Positions 1 to 9,559 of a stretch of 64,000 nucleotides of DNA are shown here, in pieces. The position numbers and the translations under genes are program-made. A model generated the notes under the pieces. It was given only the letters and a program-made list of their open reading frames with translations, ran no database searches and was not told the DNA's origin. Source of the DNA: an uncultured Eubacteriales bacterium (GTDB lineage: Bacteria > Bacillota > Clostridia > Lachnospirales > Bianqueaceae); NCBI GenBank assembly GCA_900315265.1, contig OMYN01000011.1, positions 1-64,000 of the forward strand, written 5' to 3'. Numbering within the stretch: the stretch's first letter is position 1; each line of letters begins with the position of its first letter.

Positions 1-101
1 CTTCCGACAGAAACCATTTCTGGTTCCCAATACTGACAGATGTCTCTTCCGAAACATCCATCCGCATCGGATGTTACACTGTTCGATTTTCAAAGTTCCA
101 G

Positions 102-175
102 TCTGGGTAACAGGAGTTGAACCTGCGACCTCTTGAACCCCATTCAAGCGCTCTACCAAACTGAGCTATACCCAG
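102..175 (-). tRNA. tRNA-Pro (anticodon GGG)
   Basis: The minus strand folds as a full cloverleaf: 7-bp acceptor stem CTGGGTA/TACCCAG, T8-A9, D stem GCTC/GAGC, anticodon stem CTTGA/TCAAG with loop ATGGGGT, T stem GCAGG/CCTGT with loop TTCAACT, and discriminator A. The loop has T33 and anticodon GGG, which reads proline CCC codons. The 3' CCA is not encoded; the next bases are CTGG. Confidence 0.95.
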
Positions 176-217
176 ATGTGTTACCGGTCTCATTCCTGTT
201 TCGCAGCAACAGACATC

Positions 218-246
218 ATGATATCACCAATGCTGCTTGATGTCAA
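218..246 (-). promoter_or_regulatory. Promoter of tRNA-Pro
   Basis: On the minus strand, TTGACA (246-241) and TATCAT (223-218) are separated by exactly 17 bp. Transcription would start about 35 nt upstream of the mature tRNA 5' end. Confidence 0.8.
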
Positions 247-367
247 CAACATTTTTCAGGAAATCTGAACTTTTTTGAAAGCTCATCGGTTATCCACTTG
301 TCTAAGTCATATAACGATCTTGTCTCGGATATTTCTGAGAAATTCTAAACATGACCAGCGACAGTTA

Positions 368-385
368 TAAAGTATATATACTTTA
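368..385. repeat. 18-bp perfect palindrome, possible operator
   Basis: The sequence TAAAGTATATATACTTTA equals its own reverse complement. Its GTATATATAC core resembles operators of YtrA-type GntR repressors, from memory. It lies upstream of the cotransporter promoter. Simple AT-rich coincidence is possible. Confidence 0.4.
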
Positions 386-516
386 CATGATTTTGTCAAA
401 CAGTTTTTCAGTGCTTTTACGGTAAAAGTGCCGGCTGAAAATCATCCGCTATTACGAATATAAATTTTTCTAAAATCAAAACAAACCGACAGACCATATT
501 TTAGCCCTCCTGTACA

Positions 517-545
517 TTGAGAAGACAGAACTCCTTTGTTATAAT
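517..545 (+). promoter_or_regulatory. Promoter of the Na/Pi cotransporter gene
   Basis: TTGAGA (517-522) and a perfect TATAAT (540-545) are separated by 17 bp. This gives a 5' UTR of about 68 nt before the GTG start at 620. Confidence 0.8.
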
Positions 546-619
546 GCAATATGTAAATATTATGTAAGGTATATCTAAATTCATTGTAAATTTGAACTGG
601 TGCAATCAGGGAGGAAATC

Positions 620-2530
620 GTGAATCTCACATCCGCACTTACGCTGCTGGCCGGCATCGGACTCTTTTTGTACGGCATGGATCTGATGGGTCAGGGTCTA
701 AAAAATGCAGCCGGAGCAAGTCTTGAAAAACTTTTGGAAAGACTGACCAACAACCGGATCAAGGGAGCTGTTTTAGGGACCGGTGTTACCTGCGTCATTC
801 AGAGTTCGGCAGCAACCTGCATCATGTGCCTGGGCTTTATCAACGCCGGTGTTATGACACTGACTCAGGCGATCCCGGTCGCAATGGGTGCTAACCTCGG
901 TTCTACCATTACCGGCCAGATCCTCCGTCTGGGCGATATTGCCAGTCAGAATATCTTCCTGACTATGCTCAAGCCCTCTTCCTTTGCTCCTCTTCTGATA
1001 GCCTACGGCGTTATCGTTCTGGTCTTTATCAAATCGCGCCGTAAACGGATAAATAATGTAGCCACGGTTCTTCTGGGACTTGGTATCCTCTTCGTCGGTA
1101 TGTCCACGATGGAAAACACCATTTCTCCCCTGAAAGATGATCCTTCTTTTCAAAAATTATTTACCACTTTCTCCAATCCTCTGGTTGGTATCCTGTTCGG
1201 TGCTCTGGTTACCGCTATTATTCAAAGTTCGTCCGCTTCCGTCGGTATCCTTCAGGCTCTCACATCTACCGGTGTCATCACCTGGCGTATCGCGATCCCT
1301 GTCATCATGGGCCAGAATATCGGTAAATGCATCACCGTATGGCTGGGCAGCTTAAACGCATCCAAAGATTCCAAACGTCTTACCCTCATTCATTTCCTCT
1401 TTAATATTATCGGCACTATCTTATTTTCCGCCGTCATTTACGGATTCAATGCGATCTTCCATTTCACTTTCTGGGACAAGGTCCTGAATCGAGGCAATGT
1501 CGCTGATTTTCACAGCCTTTTCAACCTTGTCACTATGATCGTCCTGTTACCCTTTACCAATCAGCTGGCCGCTCTTTCCCGCAAGGTGATCAAAGACAAA
1601 AAAGCTATCAATGAAAAACACCGTCTGGATCAGTTGGATGACCTTCTTTTGAAGACTCCCTCGGTCGCTTTGGAGTCCGCTCGTAAGGTGACCATTCAGA
1701 TGGGCTACGCCGCTAAGGAAAACTTTGAGATCGTTTCTTCTTTCCTTACCGAATACGATCCGTCCAAGATCGATATCCTGGAAGAAAACGAACGTTTCCT
1801 TGACCAGGCCGAATCCAAAGTCAGCGATTATCTGGTCCGCATCAACAATGCCATGATCGGCAACAGCGGCAACATGGAGACCAATGAAGTTCTAAGGGCC
1901 GTCAGCGACTTTGAACGTATCGGCGACTACGATGTTAATATCTACCATATGATCAACTTCGACAGGGAGAATAATGTCGCATTCTCCGCTCAATGTATGA
2001 AGGAGATCGAGGACATGGTAGAAGCCATCCGCTCCATATTGTCTACCACCGTCGAAGCCTACGAAAACCGGGATCGGGTCATCGCCGCAAGGGTCGAGCC
2101 TTTGCAGGAAGTTATTTCTTCTCTAAAGGAACTGATGCAGGCCCGCCATATCGAGCGTCTGAAAAATAATCAGTGTTCGGTGCAGGCCGGCATTTCCCTG
2201 ATCGAGTTTTTAAACAACTCCGATCGTATTTCCGGCCACTGCTCCAATATCGCCATCCATACCATCCGCAGTCTGGATAAATCTGCCTATTTTGATACCC
2301 ACGATTATCTGCACACCGTACATAACGAGGGGACTGAAGAATACAAAGCCCTTTATCATTATTACGAATCCAAATATTATGAGCCCATGGCTTCTCTTCC
2401 TTTGGACACGGAGGATGATAGTCTTAAACCAGAGGCAGAAATAAAAGTAAAGGCTGACCAACATAGCTCCGGAAAACACGGCGATAAAGAAACGGACCAT
2501 AAGAAGAAGAAAAAGAAAAACAGATCCTGA
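620..2530 (+). CDS. Na/Pi cotransporter family protein with C-terminal PhoU-like domain
   Basis: A 636-residue membrane protein. The first ~330 residues hold hydrophobic segments and the two inverted Na_Pi_cotrans repeats, each with the QSS signature (QSSAATC near residue 61, QSSSASV near 202). The last ~270 residues are helical and PhoU-like, followed by a Lys-rich tail ending KKKKKKNRS. The family (NptA/YjbB type) moves phosphate with sodium; direction and substrate in this organism are inferred. The start is GTG, supported by GGGAGGAAA 3-11 bases upstream. It is a single-gene transcript with its own promoter and a terminator at 2572-2617. Confidence 0.9.
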   Translation: MNLTSALTLLAGIGLFLYGMDLMGQGLKNAAGASLEKLLERLTNNRIKGAVLGTGVTCVIQSSAATCIMCLGFINAGVMTLTQAIPVAMGANLGSTITGQILRLGDIASQNIFLTMLKPSSFAPLLIAYGVIVLVFIKSRRKRINNVATVLLGLGILFVGMSTMENTISPLKDDPSFQKLFTTFSNPLVGILFGALVTAIIQSSSASVGILQALTSTGVITWRIAIPVIMGQNIGKCITVWLGSLNASKDSKRLTLIHFLFNIIGTILFSAVIYGFNAIFHFTFWDKVLNRGNVADFHSLFNLVTMIVLLPFTNQLAALSRKVIKDKKAINEKHRLDQLDDLLLKTPSVALESARKVTIQMGYAAKENFEIVSSFLTEYDPSKIDILEENERFLDQAESKVSDYLVRINNAMIGNSGNMETNEVLRAVSDFERIGDYDVNIYHMINFDRENNVAFSAQCMKEIEDMVEAIRSILSTTVEAYENRDRVIAARVEPLQEVISSLKELMQARHIERLKNNQCSVQAGISLIEFLNNSDRISGHCSNIAIHTIRSLDKSAYFDTHDYLHTVHNEGTEEYKALYHYYESKYYEPMASLPLDTEDDSLKPEAEIKVKADQHSSGKHGDKETDHKKKKKKNRS

Positions 2531-2571
2531 CAGCAGAGACAGGACCTGATAAAAAAACAAGGAAAAATATA

Positions 2572-2617
2572 AAATCCCATTCTCAGGGTTAAGATGTACC
2601 CGGGGATGGGATTTTTT
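2572..2617. terminator. Bidirectional terminator between the cotransporter gene and leuB
   Basis: The arms AAATCCCAT and ATGGGATTT, extended by wobble pairs, form a stem of about 13 bp followed by TTTTTT on the plus strand and A-rich DNA on the other side. It lies between two convergent genes. Confidence 0.85.
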
Positions 2618-2632
2618 ACGTATAAATTTCGT

Positions 2633-3727
2633 TTATTGGGTTTCCAGAAGGGTCTTAACGACCAGGTCGCCCATTTGACTGCATCCGACTTTTTGGCAGC
2701 CCTCCGACATAATATCCGGTGTCCTGTAACCGGCTGCCAGTACGGCGCGTACAGCACTTTCGACATCATCTGCTTCTTTATCCAGATCCAGTGAATAACG
2801 CAGCAGCATCGCAGCAGACAGGATCGTGGCAAGCGGATTGGCTATATCCTGGCCGGCAATATCGGGGGCCGATCCGTGGCTGGGTTCATAAAGTCCGCAT
2901 TTTCCGGATCCCAGGCTGGCAGATGACAGCATACCGATAGAGCCGGTCACCTCGCTGGCTTCGTCGGACAGGATATCTCCGAAGCTGTTCTCCGTAAGGA
3001 TCACATCAAACTGACCGGGATCACGGACCAGCTGCATAGCTGCATTATCGACCAGGACATGCTCCAGCTGCACCTCGGGATAATCCTTAGCTACCTCTTC
3101 GACTACCTGCCTCCACAGACGGGAGGAAGCCAGTACATTGGCCTTATCGACAGACGACACTTTTTTACGGCGTTTCATAGCCATGTCGAATGCGCGTACG
3201 GCGATCCGGCGGATCTCTTCTTCATTGTAGATCAAGGTATCATGGGCCGTTCTCAAACCGTTTTCGACGGTGGTTTCGTGCTTGCCGAAATACAAGCCAC
3301 CGGTCAGTTCGCGGACAATGACAAGATCAAAGCCGTCCTTTATGACCTCTTCCTTCAAGGGGCAGCGGTGCTTAAGCTGAGGGAACAGGTAAGCGGGCCG
3401 GATATTGGCAAAAAGGCCCATACCCTTGCGGATAGCTAAAAGACCGGCCTCGGGACGTTTTTCCGGGGGAAGTTTATACCAGGCGGATTGGCCGACTTTG
3501 CCGCCAACGGCACCAAGCAGGACCGCGTCGCTGCCTTTTGCCTTTTCAAGGACCTCGTCTGTCAGAGGTACTCCGTACTTGTCGATGGAGCAGCCTCCCA
3601 TCAGCAAAGGTTCAAAATCAAATACGTGACCATACTTTCGGGCAACCGCCTCCAGGGTCTTTTGGGCCTGCCCAACGATCTCCGGGCCGATCCCGTCGCC
3701 CGGCAGCAAAACAATATGAAACTCCAT
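2633..3727 (-). CDS. leuB: 3-isopropylmalate dehydrogenase
   Basis: A 364-residue NAD-dependent beta-decarboxylating dehydrogenase for the third step of leucine synthesis. Family features include the N-terminal [11 protein letters not shown], the substrate-binding [11 protein letters not shown] segment, [13 protein letters not shown] with metal-binding aspartates, and [13 protein letters not shown]. The length is usual for LeuB. It is not next to leuA or leuCD in this window, and it has its own promoter just upstream, so its expression may be separate from the rest of the pathway. Isocitrate dehydrogenase is a relative, but the [10 protein letters not shown] pattern fits LeuB. Confidence 0.95.
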   Translation of the reverse strand: MEFHIVLLPGDGIGPEIVGQAQKTLEAVARKYGHVFDFEPLLMGGCSIDKYGVPLTDEVLEKAKGSDAVLLGAVGGKVGQSAWYKLPPEKRPEAGLLAIRKGMGLFANIRPAYLFPQLKHRCPLKEEVIKDGFDLVIVRELTGGLYFGKHETTVENGLRTAHDTLIYNEEEIRRIAVRAFDMAMKRRKKVSSVDKANVLASSRLWRQVVEEVAKDYPEVQLEHVLVDNAAMQLVRDPGQFDVILTENSFGDILSDEASEVTGSIGMLSSASLGSGKCGLYEPSHGSAPDIAGQDIANPLATILSAAMLLRYSLDLDKEADDVESAVRAVLAAGYRTPDIMSEGCQKVGCSQMGDLVVKTLLETQ

Positions 3728-3800
3728 AAATTATCCTTTCCGGACCGCACTCCCGATCATAGGCAGGAGCACTTAACCTACAAATATTGCATCAACTCGA

Positions 3801-3829
3801 ATTATAAAACGGAGGGCGGATTTTGCCAA
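3801..3829 (-). promoter_or_regulatory. Promoter of leuB
   Basis: On the minus strand, TTGGCA (3829-3824) and TATAAT (3806-3801) are 17 bp apart, in the gap directly after the topB stop codon. The leader is about 70 nt; I saw no T-box or leader peptide in it. Confidence 0.75.
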
Positions 3830-3844
3830 GCCCCGGGCCAACCG

Positions 3845-6007
3845 TTAAACTTGCCGGTCCTGTCCGGTGATCTGCAGCTTTCCGTCTTTGGTCAGAGAAA
3901 CCAGCTTCCCGGTCTTTCCGACAGGAGCCGCTTTACCGGCCAGCATATTTTTCATCATAGTATCAGTCAGGGAACTTCCCTCCTTTTCTAAACTGTTGAG
4001 CCAGACCGTAAATTTGCAGCCCTTCTCCTTCCAGTTACTGCAGTAATATGCTTTTGAATTTTTCAGGATCGATCCGCCGCATAAAGGACAGACCCCAAGA
4101 GGCTGTTTTGCTGTTCGCACTCTGCCCGATCTGGATTTTTTATAGGCTTCTTTTTCAAAGACGACCTCTTCATTTTTCTCTCCCGCTGCCTTGACGATAA
4201 AATCAACGTAGCGGTCGATGCTTCCCATAAAGCGGGAGGGATCCATGCTTCCCTGGTAGATCTTATCCAGGGACTTTTCCCATTTGCCGGTCATTTCCGG
4301 CGATTTAAGCTGAGCAGGTACGATCTGAATCAGCTTTTTCCCTTTTTCGGTCGGGTAAAGAGCTTTCCCTTTACGAATAATGTAATTTACCTTGATGAGC
4401 CGTTCGATGATGGCCGCCCTGGTCGCCGGTGTGCCCAGCGACAATTTATCCATCTCTTCCTTCAGTTCTTCGTCCTCTATATACTTACCGGCAAATTCCA
4501 TGGCACCCAGTAAAGTCGCCTCCGTAAAGGGCTTGGGAGGCTGTGTTTGTTTGGCTACTGTCTCTGCCTTTTTAATGGGCACGATCTGGCCCGGTTTCAT
4601 AAGAGGGAGCTGTTTTTCGTCCGCCTCTTCCGATGACTCGGATGACTTTTTCTGCCCGGAGGACTGCCTGAGAGCCATAAAGCCTAAGTTTTTAATGACC
4701 CGTCCCTTGGCTAAATACTGATCCTGCCCCGCCTGAAGGATCACTTCGGTCGAATCATATTCATAGGCAGGATAAAAGACCTCGATCAGCCTCATAGCCG
4801 CCATTTTGTAGATCAGCGCCTCGTCCCTGGTCAGCTTGGAAAGATCCGGTACCCGGTTGGTAGGGATGACGGCATGGTGATCGGTGATCTTGGTATTGTC
4901 CACGATCCGTTTGGTAAAGATAAGCCCTCTGGTCAGGCCCATCAGATAAGGATGAAACTCCGGAATATTCATCTTATGGAGCGTTTCCCGTATGACCGGT
5001 TTCATATCATCCGAGATATAACGGCTGTCCGTTCTGGGATAAGTCAGCAGCTTATGTTTTTCATACAGGCTCTGGGCAAGATTCAGTGTCTTACTGGCCG
5101 AAAAGCCATAACGGCGGTTCGCGTCCCTCTGCAGCTGGGTCAGGTCATACAAAAGCGGCGGCAGCTGACGATTCGGCTTGGTCTGTGAGCTGACGACAAC
5201 TGCCTTTCCGGCAGCCAAGGCTCTGTCCCTGATTCGGTCTGCTTCTTCCCTGGTCTCGACAGCTGTCACCTTCTCTTTACCATTTACCGTAAAATAGGTG
5301 CTGGTAAACTCAAGATCTTTGGGATCGTTCAGGCCTTTGGGATGAGTCAGACGGACCTCAAAATAATCCTTGGGGATAAAAGCATCGATCTCTTTCTGAC
5401 GGTTGACGATCATGGACAAGGTTGGCGTCTGGACACGGCCAATGGACAAGAGGTTATCGTATTGTATGGTATAAGCACGGCTGCTGTTGATGCCTACCAG
5501 CCAGTCGGCCTCGCTGCGGCACTTGGCGCTTTCATACAATAAGTCATAGTCCTTCCCGTCTTTTAATGTCTCAAATCCCTTGCTGATGGCCTCGTCCGTC
5601 ATACTGGAGACCCACAGGCGCTGAAAAGGCTTGGTACATTTAGCAACCTGATAAATATAGCGAAAGATCAGTTCACCTTCCCGCCCGCTATCGGTCCCGC
5701 AGATCAGACTGTCTACCTCATCGCTGTTCATAAGCTTTTGGACGATGGTAAACTGTTTGGAAGAAGAGCCTTTGATGACCTGCAGCTTCATGGTATCGGG
5801 AATAATAGGAAGATCCTGATAATTCCACTTTTTATACCGGGGATCATACTTTTCCGGTTCGCAGAGTTCGACCAGATGACCGACCGCCCAGGTCACGATA
5901 TAACGGTCCCCGATCAGGCAGCCCTCGCCTTTCTGTTTACACTTTAATACCCGCGCGTAGTCTCTGCCTACGGATGGTTTTTCCGCGATCACCAGGATTT
6001 TTCCCAT
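3845..6007 (-). CDS. topB: DNA topoisomerase III (type IA)
   Basis: A 720-residue type IA topoisomerase that cuts and passes single DNA strands to decatenate DNA. The Toprim domain starts at KILVIAEKPSVGRDYA and includes GTDSGREGELIFRYIY. The active-site motif LLTYPRTDSRYIS carries the catalytic tyrosine near residue 320. A C-terminal zinc-ribbon-like CPLCGG...C...C segment (about residues 640-670) suggests a DNA-binding tail. TopB proteins in Firmicutes are usually 700-730 residues. The start ATG follows GGGGACAGACA. No separate promoter was seen, so it may depend on readthrough from rpsU. Confidence 0.95.
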   Translation of the reverse strand: MGKILVIAEKPSVGRDYARVLKCKQKGEGCLIGDRYIVTWAVGHLVELCEPEKYDPRYKKWNYQDLPIIPDTMKLQVIKGSSSKQFTIVQKLMNSDEVDSLICGTDSGREGELIFRYIYQVAKCTKPFQRLWVSSMTDEAISKGFETLKDGKDYDLLYESAKCRSEADWLVGINSSRAYTIQYDNLLSIGRVQTPTLSMIVNRQKEIDAFIPKDYFEVRLTHPKGLNDPKDLEFTSTYFTVNGKEKVTAVETREEADRIRDRALAAGKAVVVSSQTKPNRQLPPLLYDLTQLQRDANRRYGFSASKTLNLAQSLYEKHKLLTYPRTDSRYISDDMKPVIRETLHKMNIPEFHPYLMGLTRGLIFTKRIVDNTKITDHHAVIPTNRVPDLSKLTRDEALIYKMAAMRLIEVFYPAYEYDSTEVILQAGQDQYLAKGRVIKNLGFMALRQSSGQKKSSESSEEADEKQLPLMKPGQIVPIKKAETVAKQTQPPKPFTEATLLGAMEFAGKYIEDEELKEEMDKLSLGTPATRAAIIERLIKVNYIIRKGKALYPTEKGKKLIQIVPAQLKSPEMTGKWEKSLDKIYQGSMDPSRFMGSIDRYVDFIVKAAGEKNEEVVFEKEAYKKSRSGRVRTAKQPLGVCPLCGGSILKNSKAYYCSNWKEKGCKFTVWLNSLEKEGSSLTDTMMKNMLAGKAAPVGKTGKLVSLTKDGKLQITGQDRQV

Positions 6008-6042
6008 TGTCTGTCCCCTTTACACTTTTTTCAAGTAGCATA

Positions 6043-6072
6043 AAGGCCTTGATCGTTTCCGATCAAGGCCTT
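6043..6072 (-). terminator. Hairpin terminator downstream of rpsU
   Basis: A perfect 12-bp stem, AAGGCCTTGATC/GATCAAGGCCTT, with a 6-nt loop. The T tract is short on the rpsU (minus) side and longer on the plus side, so termination towards topB may be partial. Confidence 0.7.
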
Positions 6073-6086
6073 TTTACCTGAATCAA

Positions 6087-6263
6087 TTAGTTGTACTTTC
6101 TTTTTCTGGCTGCTTCAGACTTCTTCTTGCGTTTCACGCTAGGCTTCTCATACGCTTCTCTTTTGCGTACCTCCTGCATGATGCCAGCTTTGGCACAGCT
6201 TCTTTTGAAGCGGCGAAGTGCGCTATCTAACGATTCGTTTTCTTTTACGACTACAGTTGCCAT
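6087..6263 (-). CDS. rpsU: 30S ribosomal protein S21
   Basis: A 58-residue basic protein starting [10 protein letters not shown] and ending ARKRKYN, with the S21 signature LRRFKR near the start and a Lys/Arg-rich C-terminus. It binds the 30S platform near the 3' end of 16S rRNA. It was found by translating the region directly because of its small size. GGGGAGGG precedes the ATG by about 11 bases. It has its own promoter and a hairpin terminator, so it looks like a one-gene transcript. Confidence 0.96.
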   Translation of the reverse strand: MATVVVKENESLDSALRRFKRSCAKAGIMQEVRKREAYEKPSVKRKKKSEAARKRKYN

Positions 6264-6336
6264 CTCACACTACCCTCCCCTCTGGTTGCAGATTATAATG
6301 CCTGTAACTTTTGGGCAATTTATCAGCACTCAAATT

Positions 6337-6365
6337 AGTATACAGGTTCGGGCGGATTAAGTCAA
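6337..6365 (-). promoter_or_regulatory. Promoter of rpsU
   Basis: On the minus strand, TTGACT (6365-6360) and TATACT (6342-6337) are 17 bp apart, placed just after the yajC stop codon. The 5' UTR is about 65 nt. Confidence 0.8.
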
Positions 6366-6389
6366 GCCCTTCTGCCCATTTCAACCGAC

Positions 6390-6863
6390 TTATTTCTTTT
6401 TGCGGAACAGGCCCTTTTTCTTTTCGCCTTTTTCGATAGCCGCCTTTTCATAATTTGACAGGCCGTCTTCTTCCACGTCATCGCCTACGACAGCATCGGT
6501 AGGCTCTGCGTCTTTTTCTTCTGCCTTGTTTTCGGACAGGTTAGGTTCCTGAACACCTGCGATCTGGCTTCTTAATACAGGGACCATAACACTTTTGTTG
6601 GTGCCGAGCTCAACGATCACGCAGTCATTGATCGAATTTACGACCTTACCGTACATACCGTCATTCAGCAGGACCCAGTCGCCGTTTTTGACGTTATCCT
6701 GCATTTTCTGTGTTTCTTTCTGCTGTTTACGCTGGGGACGGATCAAAATAAAATACAAAATAAGAATGAATACCGCGTAAATCGCAAGCATCCCCCAGAT
6801 GCTACCGCCCGCACTGCCCGAAGATGTGGATGCCGATTCCAATATAAGACTCAAGCCGTTCAT
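6390..6863 (-). CDS. yajC: Preprotein translocase subunit YajC
   Basis: A 157-residue protein with one N-terminal membrane segment (about residues 20-42) followed by the family motif RPQRKQQKE and the small domain with NGDWVLLNDGMYGKV. The C-terminal ~50 residues are charged and low in complexity, ending KKGLFRKKK, which makes it longer than the usual ~100-residue YajC. YajC associates with SecDF and the Sec translocon. Position after tgt is common in bacteria. AGGAGG lies 8 bases before the ATG. Confidence 0.92.
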   Translation of the reverse strand: MNGLSLILESASTSSGSAGGSIWGMLAIYAVFILILYFILIRPQRKQQKETQKMQDNVKNGDWVLLNDGMYGKVVNSINDCVIVELGTNKSVMVPVLRSQIAGVQEPNLSENKAEEKDAEPTDAVVGDDVEEDGLSNYEKAAIEKGEKKKGLFRKKK

Positions 6864-6919
6864 TCGTAATATCCTCCTGAAATAATACGTTCAAAATATA
6901 TTTAAGAAACTAACAAGAA

Positions 6920-6947
6920 ATTATACATGAAATTTGGGTTCTGTCAA
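6920..6947 (-). promoter_or_regulatory. Promoter of yajC
   Basis: On the minus strand, a perfect TTGACA (6947-6942) and a perfect TATAAT (6925-6920) are 16 bp apart, between tgt and yajC. yajC therefore need not be transcribed with tgt. Confidence 0.78.
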
Positions 6948-6985
6948 TAAACGGTCGTAAATGTTCACGGATTGTCCATGATTTC

Positions 6986-9118
<2,133 letters not shown>

Positions 9119-9122
<4 letters not shown>

Positions 9123-9559
9123 TTAGCTGAACTCTCCTTTCCCTTATCTTTTTTAAAGATCAGAAACTTGCTGAATACGTAATTCATGATTATCACAATG
9201 ACATTACCCAGGATCTTCATCAAAAAGTCGGGCCATTTCAGAACATTGACCGTCAGCAGCATCCAACCCAGGTTAACGACTTCCGAAAAGACGCGGGCCC
9301 CGAAAAATTCTCCAAGCTCGCGGATAAAGACCGATGCCTTCCAACTTTTACTTTCGAAGACCCAGAGCTTATTGGTCACATAGGCAAAAATAACCGACAG
9401 TACCCAGGCCGTAACATCCGAAACAGCAACACTGGCCGAAAAAGCATGGCGCATGACCCAGTAAACGATCAGGTTGATCAGGGTCGTAAAGCCGCCGAAA
9501 ATCAGGTACAATAACGGTTCTTTATACTTGAGGATCAGCTGCTTGATCTTCTGTATCAT
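9119..9559 (-). CDS. GtrA family membrane protein
   Basis: A 146-residue protein with four hydrophobic segments and the GtrA patterns YLIFGGFTTLINLIVYW near the start and NKLWVFES in the middle. GtrA proteins are thought to flip undecaprenyl-phosphate-linked sugars across the membrane. The gene overlaps the end of the YfhO gene by 38 bp and the GT2 gene by 4 bp, so the three form a tight translational unit. Confidence 0.88.

Larger units (their letters stand above)
176..619. other. Intergenic region between tRNA-Pro and the Na/Pi cotransporter gene
   Basis: I see no credible gene in these 444 bases. They hold the divergent promoters of the tRNA and the cotransporter, an 18-bp palindrome at 368-385, and an imperfect inverted repeat around 405-440. 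A 78-codon minus-strand frame at 442-678 runs into the cotransporter gene and has no recognisable protein features, so it is not called. Confidence 0.6.

Noticed and set aside
3728-3844. T-box or leucine leader peptide before leuB
   Set aside because: The leader is about 70 nt, with no T-box TGGNACCGCG-like sequence, no Leu-codon run and no terminator.
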